A stretch of DNA of 64,000 nucleotides from Guptibacillus hwajinpoensis (lineage in GTDB: Bacteria > Bacillota > Bacilli > Bacillales > Guptibacillaceae). This document shows positions 8,971 to 18,705 of the stretch, in pieces. Position 1 is the stretch's first letter, and each line of letters starts with the position of its first letter. The stretch covers positions 744,001-808,000 of the forward strand of contig NZ_JAIVKU010000004.1 of NCBI RefSeq assembly GCF_020524165.1, in the 5' to 3' direction. Made by a program: the position numbers and the translations under genes. The notes beneath the pieces are model-generated. The model had not been told where the DNA came from, did no database searches, and worked only from the letters and a program-made list of their open reading frames with translations.

Positions 8971-11900
8971 TTATACCGGTTCCAGGTCGCTTTGACGTGG
9001 TTTCACTTGGCCGTTTTTCGCCTGCTGGAACACTTCATATGCTGCGTCATCGTCTTTGTAGCCTTGTTCTTTAAGTTCTTCTAACGATTCTGTAATTCGC
9101 TTATACTCTTTAGGAATAATCTTAATAATCTTCCCTACAACTTCATTCCAGTTTTGAATAAATCGTATGGCTTTCGGGCTATCCGTAAAGTAAGCATGCT
9201 GTTGAATCATATGCTTTACTTCAAGAATTTCTTCATAGTTGCTCAATGATTCAATATGAACCATTTCTGCATTCACATTACGCTTAAATGCTTCTTGATC
9301 ATCTGATAGAACATAGGCAATTCCACCTGACATTCCAGCTGCAAAGTTCTTCCCAGTCTCACCGAGAACAACGACTCTGCCGCCTGTCATGTATTCACAG
9401 CCATTGTCGCCAATTCCTTCTACTACCGCTTTTGCCCCACTATTTCTTACACAGAAGCGTTCTCCTGCAAGCCCACTAATGTAAGCTTCACCTGAGGTTG
9501 CCCCATAAAAAGCAACATTTCCTACGATTGTATTTTCGTCTCTTGCAAACGCTGCTTTAGCGGAGGGGTGAATAATGAGCTTCCCGCCTGATAATCCTTT
9601 TCCAACATAATCGTTCGCATCGCCTTCTAACTGCATTGTCACACCATTTGGTACGAATGCTCCGAAACTTTGACCAGCAGAGCCTTTAAAATGCAGGCGA
9701 ATCATGTCTTCTGGAAGTCCATCAGCACCATAGCGCTTCGTAATCTCATGTCCTAACAGTGCACCAGCAACACGGTTTGTATTGCGAATAACGTAAGAGC
9801 CTTCGAAAGTTTTTTGCTCCTCAAGCGCTCCAAGTGCTGCAGGTATAATTGATGTATTATCAAGTGCAGCATCTAGTTTATGATCCTGCTGACGTTGATT
9901 GAATCTACCGACTTCTTCTGATACATGCGGCTGATAAAGAAGCGGTTTAAGATCAAGATATCTAGCTTTCCAATGGTCTTTTGTACGACGACTTACTTTC
10001 AGTACATCGGTACGACCAATCATTTCTTCAATTGTTCTAAAGCCAAGTTCAGCCATGATTTCTCGAACTTCTTGAGCAATAAACTGCATATAATTAACCA
10101 CGTGATCCGGGTTACCCATAAATTTCTTGCGAAGTTCAGGATTTTGAGTGGCTACACCAACTGGACATGTGTCCAAATGACAAGCTCTCATTAAAATACA
10201 CCCAAGAACAACAAGTGGTGCAGTTGAAAAACCAAATTCTTCTGCTCCAAGAATCGCCGCCATCACAACATCACGACCGGTCATCATTTTTCCATCCGCT
10301 TCAAGAACAACACGGTCACGAAGATCATTCAATACGAGCGTTTGATGCGTCTCCGCTAAGCCTAGCTCCCAAGGAAGTCCAGCATGTTTGATACTCGTTC
10401 TTGGCGATGCTCCAGTACCACCTTCATATCCACTAATTAGGATAACGTCCGCTAGTCCTTTCGCCACACCTGCAGCAATTGTTCCAACGCCTGCTTTCGA
10501 AACGAGCTTTACGTTAATACGTGCTGATGGATTTGCATTTTTCAAATCATGGATGAGTTGGGCAAGATCCTCAATCGAATAAATATCATGATGTGGTGGC
10601 GGTGAAATCAACCCTACTCCTGGAGTCGATCCACGAACTTCTGCAATCCAAGGATATACTTTCTTACCAGGTAACTGACCACCCTCACCAGGCTTCGCAC
10701 CCTGTGCCATTTTAATTTGAATTTCATCTGCATTGCTTAAGTAGTAGCTTGATACGCCAAAGCGACCTGACGCTACTTGTTTAATCGCACTTCGACGCAG
10801 ATCTCCATTTTCATCTGCTGTAAAGCGAGAAGGATCTTCTCCACCTTCACCGCTATTGCTTCGTCCTCCAATACGGTTCATTGCAATTGCAAGAGCTTCG
10901 TGAGCTTCACCGCTAAGAGCGCCATAGCTCATTGCTCCAGTCTTAAAGCGACGTGTAATGGATTCAATACTTTCAACCTCATCAATTGAAATCGATTCTT
11001 TGGAACCAAAATCAATCGCCTGTCTAAGATAAGTCAAATTCTCTTCAAGCGCCATTCCAGAGAATTTTTTATATAATTCATAGTTATTGCTTCTAGCAGC
11101 GTGTTGTAGCGTATGAATTGTTTTTGGATTGAAAGAGTGATGCTCTCCTCCATTCCTCCACTGAAGTTCACTGCCCGTTTCAAGCGTTAAATCACTATAT
11201 ACAGAATCATGATAAGCAAAATGATGCCTCATTAACGTTTCTGTCGCAATAATGTCAATTGGAATGCCATCAATTTGTGAAGCCGTACCAGCAAAATAAC
11301 GATCGATGACTTCGTTGCTAACACCGATTGCTTCGAAGATTTGAGCACCACGGTAGCTTTGAATTGTCGAGATACCCATTTTTGACATCACTTTTACAAT
11401 TCCAGTTGTTGCAGCTTCAATATAATTGTTGATCGCGTCATCGAAAGAAAAACCTTCAATCGTACCATCATTAATCATTTGATTAATGGAGTCGTACGCA
11501 GCATAAGGATAGATAGCATCAGCACCATACCCAATCAGCATTGCAAACTGATGAACATCTCTTGCCTCACCTGTTTCAACGATTAAACTTACTTTCGTAC
11601 GCGTTTCTCTCTTAATTAAGTGATGATGAAGACCACTCAATGCAAGTAATGATGGAATTGCTGCTTTCTCACGGTTAACCCCTGAATCTGAAAGGATCAG
11701 AATGCTTTTCCCGTTTTTAATGGCACGATCAGCTTTTCGGAACAAGGCAAGTAAAGCATGTTCCATTTCTGTTTCACCACGAGCTGCATCAAATAGCAAA
11801 CTTAAGGTTTCTGGATGAAAGTCCTCTTCATCTAACGCCTTAATTGCCTCATAACGACTATCAGTTAGAATAGGTGTTTCAAGTCGAATGCGTCTAGCAC

Positions 11901-13560
11901 TTCGTGGATCCGTTTCAAGTAAGTTACCCTCTGGTCCAAGCAGCGTCATTGTTGAAGTAACCGATTCTTCTCGAATCGAATCAATTGGTGGATTCGTAAC
12001 TTGAGCAAACAATTGCTTAAAATAGTTAAACAAAAGCTGCGGTCGCTCAGAAAGAACGGCCAGAGGCACATCATTCCCCATTGAGCCTATTGGATCTTTC
12101 TTTTCTGTTACCATTGGAGCAATATTCTTCGTTAATTCTTCATATGTGTAGCCAAATGCTCTTTGTGTCTTAATAAGCTCCTTTTCATCCATTTCTCTCG
12201 TTTTACTTGGTTCAGGAGATAAGCTCATTAAATTTCCATCTAACCATTTGCGATATGGTTTATCTGTTGCGATTTGGGTTTTAATTTCTTCATCATACAC
12301 AAGTCGCTTTTCTTCTAGATCTAACAGAAGCATTTTGCCAGGGCTTAAGCGACCTTTTTCTACTATCTTCTCTTCATCTATTTCGATAACGCCAACTTCA
12401 GATGATAGAATAAACGTATCATCGTTTGTGATTACGTATCGAGCAGGACGCAATCCATTTCGATCAAGCATTGCACCTATCTGGCGGCCATTCGTAAATG
12501 CGATCGCAGTCGGTCCATCCCATGGTTCCATTAACGTACTATGATACTCGTAGAAAGCTTTTTTAGGATCAAGCATCGTTGCATCACGATCCCACGGCTC
12601 AGGAATCATCATCATGGCTGCATGTGGTAGTGAACGGCCAGAAAGATTCAAGAATTCTAAACAGTTATCTAGCGAAGAAGAATCACTCCCATTTGGTCGT
12701 ACGATTGGAGCAATGTCCTTCATATCATCTCCAAATACATCTGATTGAAGAGCACCTTCTCTTGCTCTCATCCAGTTTACATTTCCTCGAAGCGTATTAA
12801 TCTCTCCATTATGAATGAGGTAGCGGTTTGGATGCGCCCGATCCCAGCTTGGGAAAGTATTTGTACTAAAGCGTGAATGCACCATCGAAAAAGCAGATTT
12901 AAAACTTGGATCTTTTAAATCCAAATAAAATTGATCAAGCTGTTCTGGTGTAAGCATTCCTTTATAAACAATCGTATCTTTTGAGAAACTAGCTGCGTAA
13001 TACTTTGTCTTTGATAGCTGTGAATCTTGAGATACTTGCTTCTCTGCTTTTTTACGAATCACGTACAATTTACGTTCAAATTCTTCAGCAGATATATCGC
13101 TCTTCTTAATAAAAACCTGTCGAATGACAGGCTGAGCAATACATGCAGCTTCTCCAATTGTTGTTTCATCTACAGGAACGGTTCTCCAGCCAATAAATTC
13201 TTGGCCTGCTTCCTCGATTGCTTTTTCAACAATTTGTTTTGCGCGCTGTCTCAGCTGATTATCAACGGGTAGAAACATCATTCCGACACCGTACTCCCCT
13301 TTATTCGGGAGGTTAAACCCAGAATTCTTTTGGAAAAATTCGTGTGGAATCTGTAGCATAATGCCCGCACCGTCACCCGTGTCAGGATCGCTTCCCTGCC
13401 CTCCGCGATGATCTAGCTGACGTAGCATATAGACTCCCTTTTCAATAATGTCATGCGCAGGCACATTATTTATATTGGCGATCAGCCCGATGCCACAAGC
13501 GTCATGCTCATGAATTGGATCATATAATCCCTGTTTCTCTGGAAAGTTTGTTCTATCCAT
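8971..13560 (-). CDS. gltA: Glutamate synthase large subunit
   Basis: The 1529-residue length is standard for the alpha subunit (gltA in B. subtilis, gltB in enterics). The glutaminase nucleophile is C22 (HDACGIG), exposed after removal of a 21-residue propeptide. The N-terminal amidotransferase domain is followed by a central domain, the FMN-binding synthase barrel (GAKPGEGGQLPG, GYEGGTGASPRTS), and the cysteines CILMRACHLDTCPVG that hold the 3Fe-4S cluster. The C-terminal beta-helix shows repeated GxxxGG patterns (ATSGEAYISGLAGERFC). It starts with ATG behind GAGGAG. Divergent gltC lies 177 bases away, so control by GltC and nitrogen/carbon state is expected. Numerous open frames on the opposite strand are shadows. 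Confidence 0.98.
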   Translation of the reverse strand: MDRTNFPEKQGLYDPIHEHDACGIGLIANINNVPAHDIIEKGVYMLRQLDHRGGQGSDPDTGDGAGIMLQIPHEFFQKNSGFNLPNKGEYGVGMMFLPVDNQLRQRAKQIVEKAIEEAGQEFIGWRTVPVDETTIGEAACIAQPVIRQVFIKKSDISAEEFERKLYVIRKKAEKQVSQDSQLSKTKYYAASFSKDTIVYKGMLTPEQLDQFYLDLKDPSFKSAFSMVHSRFSTNTFPSWDRAHPNRYLIHNGEINTLRGNVNWMRAREGALQSDVFGDDMKDIAPIVRPNGSDSSSLDNCLEFLNLSGRSLPHAAMMMIPEPWDRDATMLDPKKAFYEYHSTLMEPWDGPTAIAFTNGRQIGAMLDRNGLRPARYVITNDDTFILSSEVGVIEIDEEKIVEKGRLSPGKMLLLDLEEKRLVYDEEIKTQIATDKPYRKWLDGNLMSLSPEPSKTREMDEKELIKTQRAFGYTYEELTKNIAPMVTEKKDPIGSMGNDVPLAVLSERPQLLFNYFKQLFAQVTNPPIDSIREESVTSTMTLLGPEGNLLETDPRSARRIRLETPILTDSRYEAIKALDEEDFHPETLSLLFDAARGETEMEHALLALFRKADRAIKNGKSILILSDSGVNREKAAIPSLLALSGLHHHLIKRETRTKVSLIVETGEARDVHQFAMLIGYGADAIYPYAAYDSINQMINDGTIEGFSFDDAINNYIEAATTGIVKVMSKMGISTIQSYRGAQIFEAIGVSNEVIDRYFAGTASQIDGIPIDIIATETLMRHHFAYHDSVYSDLTLETGSELQWRNGGEHHSFNPKTIHTLQHAARSNNYELYKKFSGMALEENLTYLRQAIDFGSKESISIDEVESIESITRRFKTGAMSYGALSGEAHEALAIAMNRIGGRSNSGEGGEDPSRFTADENGDLRRSAIKQVASGRFGVSSYYLSNADEIQIKMAQGAKPGEGGQLPGKKVYPWIAEVRGSTPGVGLISPPPHHDIYSIEDLAQLIHDLKNANPSARINVKLVSKAGVGTIAAGVAKGLADVILISGYEGGTGASPRTSIKHAGLPWELGLAETHQTLVLNDLRDRVVLEADGKMMTGRDVVMAAILGAEEFGFSTAPLVVLGCILMRACHLDTCPVGVATQNPELRKKFMGNPDHVVNYMQFIAQEVREIMAELGFRTIEEMIGRTDVLKVSRRTKDHWKARYLDLKPLLYQPHVSEEVGRFNQRQQDHKLDAALDNTSIIPAALGALEEQKTFEGSYVIRNTNRVAGALLGHEITKRYGADGLPEDMIRLHFKGSAGQSFGAFVPNGVTMQLEGDANDYVGKGLSGGKLIIHPSAKAAFARDENTIVGNVAFYGATSGEAYISGLAGERFCVRNSGAKAVVEGIGDNGCEYMTGGRVVVLGETGKNFAAGMSGGIAYVLSDDQEAFKRNVNAEMVHIESLSNYEEILEVKHMIQQHAYFTDSPKAIRFIQNWNEVVGKIIKIIPKEYKRITESLEELKEQGYKDDDAAYEVFQQAKNGQVKPRQSDLEPV

Positions 13561-13656
13561 ATTCCCACTCCTCGCTCTTATCCCAATTCATTATGGTTTC
13601 TCGCTTTAACGCCATAACGTCGAAATTGTTTAAATATTCTACACTCATTGTACATT

Positions 13657-13670
13657 GCATTAACCAATGC
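13657..13670. promoter_or_regulatory. Candidate GltC operator in the gltA-gltC intergenic region
   Basis: A perfect dyad GCATT-AACC-AATGC lies in the middle of the 177-base divergent spacer. LysR-type regulators bind such short dyads. It does not match the B. subtilis GltC box consensus closely, so this is a position-based candidate only. Confidence 0.4.
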
Positions 13671-13737
13671 TTCCAATATATAATTTAGATATAATTAATC
13701 TATTATTGATATGAATCAAAAGGGAGATTGCTTTTTT

Positions 13738-14643
13738 ATGGAACTTAGGCAGTTATATTATTTTATGGAAGTTGCAAAAAGAGAGCATGTGACTGCAGCA
13801 GCTACTTCTCTTCACGTTGCTCAATCAGCTGTAAGTCGACAAATCGCCAATCTTGAATCGGAACTTGGCGTACAATTATTTATTCGGGAAGGGAGAAATG
13901 TAAAGTTAACTCAAGTTGGACAAATATTTATGGATCACGCCGAGACAGCCATTTCAGAAATTGAACGTGCGAGACAAGCAGTCTATGAATTTCTTAATCC
14001 AGACACCGGAACAATCCGTATCGGCTTTCCGAACAGTTTAGCCGCCAAAACGCTACCTACTGTTATCTCAGCATTTCGTAAAGAGCATCCAAGCGTTGGA
14101 TTTCAATTAAGGCAAGGATCTGTGCAAGATCTGACGGATGCTGTCAGCAAAGGAGAAATCGATATTGCCTTCGTATCTCCAGTACCAAAAGATCGAACAG
14201 ATGTTGAAGGCCACATCTTTTTCACTGAAAAACTACTCGCTCTTCTACCAATCTCACACGAGTTAGCGGATTACCCAATGTTGAGACTTGGGCAATTGAA
14301 GAATGAACCATTTGTTTTATTTCGTTCAGGATATGCGCTTCATCATCTAGTTACATCAGCATGTCAGCAGGTTGGTTTTAAAACTCGGGTTGCATTTGAA
14401 GGGGAAGACATTGATACGATTAAGGGGCTGGTGGCAGCAGGATTAGGGGTAAGTCTTTTACCTGAAATCACACTCTCAGAACAGCTGCCCGGTGAGACAG
14501 TGAAAATCGAGTTATCAGAGCCAAATGTCACAAGAACAGTCGGTGTCATCATTCCACAAGGGAGAGAACTTGCTCCTTCTGAAAGAAAGTTTTTTGAATT
14601 TCTTACCCACTTTTATGAGGTTCTTAACAGATTTGGACAATAA
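13738..14643 (+). CDS. gltC: LysR-family activator of glutamate synthase, GltC
   Basis: A 301-residue LysR-type regulator starting MELRQLYYFMEVAKREHV, nearly the same opening as B. subtilis GltC. The N-terminal winged helix-turn-helix spans about residues 1-60 (recognition helix around AQSAVSRQIANLE), followed by the linker helix and a periplasmic-binding-like effector domain. The start is the ATG at 13738. An in-frame ATG nine codons earlier lacks a ribosome binding site, whereas AGGGAG precedes the chosen one. Divergent position next to gltAB supports the identity: GltC activates gltAB when 2-oxoglutarate is high and is counteracted by glutamate. Confidence 0.93.
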   Translation: MELRQLYYFMEVAKREHVTAAATSLHVAQSAVSRQIANLESELGVQLFIREGRNVKLTQVGQIFMDHAETAISEIERARQAVYEFLNPDTGTIRIGFPNSLAAKTLPTVISAFRKEHPSVGFQLRQGSVQDLTDAVSKGEIDIAFVSPVPKDRTDVEGHIFFTEKLLALLPISHELADYPMLRLGQLKNEPFVLFRSGYALHHLVTSACQQVGFKTRVAFEGEDIDTIKGLVAAGLGVSLLPEITLSEQLPGETVKIELSEPNVTRTVGVIIPQGRELAPSERKFFEFLTHFYEVLNRFGQ

Positions 14644-14684
14644 AAAAGCCAGAATCGAGCCAATAGTTCTCGATTCTGGCTTTT
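14644..14684. terminator. Bidirectional terminator between gltC and the MFS gene
   Basis: A perfect 16-bp stem (AAAAGCCAGAATCGAG and its complement) with a 9-nt loop, flanked by A and T runs. It begins one base after the gltC stop. Confidence 0.93.
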
Positions 14685-14728
14685 CTAGTTGGCTTTTTTA
14701 ATGATGAAAATGAATGCCAATCTACCAT

Positions 14729-16147
14729 TTAGTACGAACGATGAACTTCAGATTCTTTGGCAGGCATTTTCAAGAAGACTCCGAGAATGAGACCGATGAA
14801 AAAAATAACGGAGGCAGCTAGGTACATATGTTGATATCCGGATAAAATCACATCCCTAATCGCGTCAGTCATTTTACTTCCGCTAAAAGTTGTGGCACCC
14901 GACGTGGCAATGAAACCTGCAAGAATAACGGGACCAAGTGATGTGCCCACCGAACGAAACAAGCTAACAAGCGATAGAGCAGCACCAGCTTCTCGATCAG
15001 GTGTTAACTCAAGCATAATGTAATTTAGTGGCGTCCCCATCGTGAATCCAATTCCTACACCAGATAAAACCATGCCAAGGGATAAGGTTATCCATCCATC
15101 TGCTAGATAGACAAAGAAAAGAGATCCAAGAAGACTTAACGAAAATCCTAGGAGGACAACTTGCTTCGCTCCCCATTTATCGAGAAGCACACCACCTATT
15201 GGTGCTGCGAAACCTGATGCTACCGCCAATATCGTCATGACATAACCACCCTGACCTCTTGATAACGATAAAATGATTTCCGAGAATGAAGGGACAAAAA
15301 TCATACTAATGATACCAATACCAGTTATCGTTGAGATCAGTAAAGCTAACACAATGTTACGATCTTTAAAGTAACTTAATTTAATAATCGGGTCTTTCGC
15401 TAATTTTTCGACTCGAATAAGTGGATAGATGAAAACAATACTGATTAGCAATAATGGCCAGACTGTCATCGATAGGATGGATTGAACAAATTCATTCGTA
15501 TCAAGATTCGTTAATCCTAGTAAAAGACTTACGATAACGAGTGATAAAACGGCCGCTCCACCCCAATCAAGTGAAGGCTTTTCACCCTCCGTTCGATCAT
15601 CTGGAAGTTTCAAGCCCATTGCAAGAATGATAAGCGCAATCGGAATATTGATAAAGAATATCCATCTCCAACTTAACTGAGCAACGAAGAACCCCCCTAC
15701 ATTTGGCCCTAGGATCGTAGCTATTCCAAACATGGCTCCAACAAACCCCAGTGCCATGCCACGTTTTTCTTTAGGAAAACTGCTTCCAATAACGGCATTT
15801 GCGATGGGGATGATTCCACCACCGCCAAGAGCTTGTACGGCACGACCTACTAATAGATAAGGAAGAGATTGACTAAAGCCAGCGATTACAGAACCGATTG
15901 CAAATAATGTAATACCCGTAAGAAAAACACGTTTTCTCCCAAACAAGTCTGCAAGTTTTCCTACGATCGGCATGCTTACCGCATAGACAAGCGTATAAAT
16001 CGTCACGACCCATACCGTCCATTTCAAATCAATGCCAAGATCTTCTATCAGCGTGGTCAAAGCAGGAGATACAATGCCGGAGTCAAGAGCACCTAGAAAA
16101 ACACCTAGCAAAAATGTGATTAATATAAACCGAAGTTTTTTATCCAT
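14729..16147 (-). CDS. MFS multidrug efflux transporter, DHA2 (EmrB/QacA) family
   Basis: A 472-residue transporter with about 14 hydrophobic segments. Motif A is GKLADLFGRKRVFL in the loop after TM2, the drug-antiporter motif D1-like region is GALDSGIVSPALTTL in TM1, and a motif C-like glycine-rich stretch (GFVGAMFGIATILGPNVGG) lies in TM5. These place it in the 14-TM DHA2 proton:drug antiporters; the substrate is not predictable. The start is ATG at 16147. The ribosome binding site AAAGGGG lies inside the right arm of a perfect 22-bp inverted repeat (16155-16204), so translation or transcription is likely controlled there. The open frame continues 20 codons upstream through the repeat without its own ribosome binding site. 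Confidence 0.9.
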   Translation of the reverse strand: MDKKLRFILITFLLGVFLGALDSGIVSPALTTLIEDLGIDLKWTVWVVTIYTLVYAVSMPIVGKLADLFGRKRVFLTGITLFAIGSVIAGFSQSLPYLLVGRAVQALGGGGIIPIANAVIGSSFPKEKRGMALGFVGAMFGIATILGPNVGGFFVAQLSWRWIFFINIPIALIILAMGLKLPDDRTEGEKPSLDWGGAAVLSLVIVSLLLGLTNLDTNEFVQSILSMTVWPLLLISIVFIYPLIRVEKLAKDPIIKLSYFKDRNIVLALLISTITGIGIISMIFVPSFSEIILSLSRGQGGYVMTILAVASGFAAPIGGVLLDKWGAKQVVLLGFSLSLLGSLFFVYLADGWITLSLGMVLSGVGIGFTMGTPLNYIMLELTPDREAGAALSLVSLFRSVGTSLGPVILAGFIATSGATTFSGSKMTDAIRDVILSGYQHMYLAASVIFFIGLILGVFLKMPAKESEVHRSY

Positions 16148-16154
16148 CAAAAAC

Positions 16155-16204
16155 ATCCCCTTTGTGTTCATATGTGTATTATCACATATGAACACAAAGG
16201 GGAT
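16155..16204. promoter_or_regulatory. Perfect 22-bp inverted repeat overlapping the MFS ribosome binding site
   Basis: Two 22-base arms (16155-16176 and 16183-16204, beginning ATCCCCTTTGTGTTCATATG) are perfectly complementary around a 6-base loop. In the minus-strand transcript the downstream arm contains AAAGGGG, the ribosome binding site of the efflux gene. The central part TTCATATGTG...CACATATGAA also looks like a dimeric repressor operator. It may also stop transcription from the HAD gene that ends 14 bases upstream, although there is no T-run. Confidence 0.85.
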
Positions 16205-16218
16205 CAACTGATTCTATA

Positions 16219-16791
16219 TTAATTATTAGAAGGCCAAAGTTCTTCATTTAAGTCATGATAATTCGTCACATAGAAATCGGCACCTGGAGCCTCATTTTGA
16301 AAAAGGCATGTTTTCATTCCAACTTCTTTTGCAGGAAGAATATCCAATAGACGATCTCCCACCGCAAGATCAAGATGGTATCGATCATTCAAATGATGGT
16401 AAGATGCTGGATCTGGCTTTCGAGGAAAACCATCATCACCTGCCACAAGATCAGCAAAATAATGTTCCATATCGAAATGCTTCAAAATAGCGATCACTTC
16501 AGCACGTGGTTTATGTGTCATAATCACATTTAAGTCTGCTTGTTCAAGAATGGTTTTTAATCCTGGGAAAGGGGGTTTGTCGTCAGGCGATAGAGCATTG
16601 TCTTTTTCTCGGAAAGTTGCGATTTGCTCGTCTGTTAAACCAAAAGTTTCCGTGGCATGACGAAAGGAAACTTTTAACTCCTTTAATATCTCTTCATCTT
16701 TTATATCAGAAGAAACTAGCTCCTTCATCACTCTTGTAAAAGCAGGGTATGTATCAAATAGTGTTCCATCAAAATCCCAAAGAATTCTCAC
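16219..16791 (-). CDS. HAD-superfamily (subfamily IA) phosphatase
   Basis: A 190-residue HAD hydrolase. Motif I is DFDGT at 6-10 with the two catalytic aspartates, motif II is the threonine in VIMTHK, motif III is the lysine in RKPDP, and motif IV is VGDRLLD with its aspartates. The region between motifs I and II is the small helical cap of phosphoglycolate-phosphatase-like enzymes. Substrate unknown; sugar phosphates, phosphoglycolate and nucleotides are typical. The start is GTG at 16791, with GGGAG ten bases before. It lies upstream of the efflux gene on the same strand but is separated from it by the 22-bp inverted repeat. Confidence 0.85.
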   Translation of the reverse strand: MRILWDFDGTLFDTYPAFTRVMKELVSSDIKDEEILKELKVSFRHATETFGLTDEQIATFREKDNALSPDDKPPFPGLKTILEQADLNVIMTHKPRAEVIAILKHFDMEHYFADLVAGDDGFPRKPDPASYHHLNDRYHLDLAVGDRLLDILPAKEVGMKTCLFQNEAPGADFYVTNYHDLNEELWPSNN

Positions 16792-16818
16792 CTTGTACTC
16801 ACTCCCTAATTTGTAAAG

Positions 16819-16844
16819 AAAGCCGCTCGTACTCGAGCGGCTTT
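16819..16844 (-). terminator. Terminator of glyQS
   Basis: Perfect stem AAAGCCGCTCG / CGAGCGGCTTT with a 4-nt loop, 7 bases beyond the glyQS stop on the minus strand, followed by TTTCTTT. Confidence 0.85.
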
Positions 16845-16850
16845 CTTCAT

Positions 16851-18233
16851 TTAAAATTGTGTTTTTTCTTCTAAAAAGCTCTTTAGTTCTGAAATCGGCA
16901 TTCTTTTTTGTTCCATTGTATCACGGTCACGGATCGTGACTTGCTGGTCTTCAACAGAGTCAAAATCAAACGTAATCGCGTAAGGCGTACCAATTTCATC
17001 ATGACGACGGTAACGTTTACCGATTGAACCAGCTTCGTCATAATCAACCATAAAGTATTTAGATAGTTCAGCATGTACAGCGCGTGCTTCTTCAGAAAGT
17101 TTTTTAGAAAGTGGGAAGACAGCTGCTTTAAATGGCGCAATCGCCGGGTGGAAGTGCATTACGCTTCTTGAAGTACCATCTTCAAGCTCTTGTTCTTCAT
17201 ATGCTTCAATTAAGAAAGCAAGCGTTACGCGGTCTGCACCGAGTGAAGGTTCGATACAATAAGGTACATATTTTTCACCCGTTTGCTGATCATGATAAGT
17301 AAAATCTTCATTAGAGTGCTCCATGTGCTGCTTAAGGTCATAATCGGTTCTTGAAGCAACTCCCCATAGTTCACCCCAACCAAATGGAAATTTATACTCA
17401 ATATCCGTTGTTGCGTTACTATAATGAGAAAGCTCATCTTCCGCATGCTCACGTAATCGAATGCTATTTCCACTTACCCCAAGATTCAGCAACCAATTTT
17501 TGCAGTACTCTTTCCAATAGTCATGCCATTCGAGTTCATCACCGGGTTTACAGAAAAATTCAAGCTCCATTTGTTCGAATTCGCGAGTTCGGAACGTAAA
17601 GTTACCAGGTGTAATTTCATTTCGGAAACTTTTTCCGATTTGAGCAATTCCAAAAGGTACTTTTTTACGCATTGAACGCTGAACATTTTTGAAGTTAACG
17701 AAAATTCCTTGGGCTGTTTCAGGGCGAAGATAAATTTCACTTGTGCTTGACTTCGTTACCCCCTGGTGTGTTTTGAACATCAAATCAAATTGACGAATTT
17801 CCGTGAAATCTTCACTACCACATTCAGGACAAGTGATGTTATTGTTTTTTATCAGGCGTTCCATTTCTTCAAAAGAAAGACCGTCAGCGATCATTTCATC
17901 TTCTTCTGTGGACAACGCATCTTCAATTAATTTATCTGCGCGATGGCGTGTTTTACAGCTTTTGCAATCAATTAATGGATCATTAAAGTTACCTAGGTGA
18001 CCTGAAGCTTCCCATGTTTTTGGATTCATCAGAATTGCTGCATCAAGCCCACTATTATAAGGAGATTCTTGTACAAACTTCTTCCACCATGCACCTTTAA
18101 TATTGTTTTTAAGTTCGACTCCAAGAGGACCATAATCCCATGTATTTGCGAGTCCTCCGTAAATATCAGACCCCGGAAAAATAAATCCTCTGTGCTTTGA
18201 TACAGATACGATCTGATCCATTGAAATTGTCAT
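16851..18233 (-). CDS. glyQS: Glycyl-tRNA synthetase, single-chain class II type
   Basis: A 460-residue homodimeric (alpha2) glycyl-tRNA synthetase, not the alpha/beta tetramer of B. subtilis. It begins with the family segment [14 protein letters not shown]. The class II core is seen in [14 protein letters not shown] (motif 2 region) and in the motif 3 region [15 protein letters not shown] zinc-binding insertion is marked by CKSCKTRH and CPECGS around residues 90-140. The C-terminus is an anticodon-binding domain. The start is ATG at 18233 with GGAG eight bases upstream; a further in-frame start seven codons earlier lacks a site. It is controlled by the T-box leader upstream. Confidence 0.96.
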   Translation of the reverse strand: MTISMDQIVSVSKHRGFIFPGSDIYGGLANTWDYGPLGVELKNNIKGAWWKKFVQESPYNSGLDAAILMNPKTWEASGHLGNFNDPLIDCKSCKTRHRADKLIEDALSTEEDEMIADGLSFEEMERLIKNNNITCPECGSEDFTEIRQFDLMFKTHQGVTKSSTSEIYLRPETAQGIFVNFKNVQRSMRKKVPFGIAQIGKSFRNEITPGNFTFRTREFEQMELEFFCKPGDELEWHDYWKEYCKNWLLNLGVSGNSIRLREHAEDELSHYSNATTDIEYKFPFGWGELWGVASRTDYDLKQHMEHSNEDFTYHDQQTGEKYVPYCIEPSLGADRVTLAFLIEAYEEQELEDGTSRSVMHFHPAIAPFKAAVFPLSKKLSEEARAVHAELSKYFMVDYDEAGSIGKRYRRHDEIGTPYAITFDFDSVEDQQVTIRDRDTMEQKRMPISELKSFLEEKTQF

Positions 18234-18257
18234 GTCATTCTCTCCTTTTTTCAATCA

Positions 18258-18470
18258 ATATAAAAAGCCCCCGGTCCATGGACAATTACTGTCCAGGGAC
18301 GAGAGCCTATGCACCCGCGGTTCCACCCTAGTTGATGCATGCTTTGCATCCACTTTCAGAACGTTTAACTCCAGACCGCCGTTTCATCAGACCTTACTTC
18401 GGGCTCGCACCGTCCCCGAATCGCTTAATTAAGGATTATCTGATTACTATTTGTCCTTCATAGTTAGTAT
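18258..18470 (-). ncRNA. T-box leader (glycine) upstream of glyQS
   Basis: On the minus strand the invariant T-box sequence GGGTGGAACCGCGG lies at 18329-18316. It is followed by a terminator hairpin ending in GGGGGCTTTTT before the gene. Upstream is Stem I, with an AGTA loop-E motif, the distal GGTGCGAGCC element, and a GGC triplet at 18380-18378 in the expected specifier position. GGC is a glycine codon, matching the gene. Uncharged tRNA-Gly would pair with the specifier and T-box and allow readthrough. Confidence 0.95.
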
Positions 18471-18496
18471 GGTTATGTATGAGATTGATATGACAT

Positions 18497-18526
18497 ATGA
18501 TACAAAAAATAATGGGCTAAAGTCAA
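18497..18526 (-). promoter_or_regulatory. Sigma-A promoter of the glyQS T-box transcript
   Basis: TTGACT at 18526-18521 and TATCAT at 18502-18497 on the minus strand are 18 bases apart. The expected transcription start is about 20 bases ahead of Stem I of the T-box. Confidence 0.75.
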
Positions 18527-18705
18527 GTATCTTTCTTTATCCTAATTTCACTTTACTATTATCATTGGAAACAAAACAATTCCCAAGATAGCTTTTACAT
18601 TGTTTTTTTTCCTGAGCAGATTTTTCACCGATTTCCTCTACTGTCTCAAATGATGTGAAAAGTTTGTAATAACAGCTATAGATAAAGAAGTGAGAGGTTT
18701 ATCCT

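Noticed and set aside
9925-13272. Many plus-strand open frames of 60-100 codons opposite gltA
   Set aside because: They are shadows of a highly coding gene on the other strand and have low-complexity, implausible proteins.
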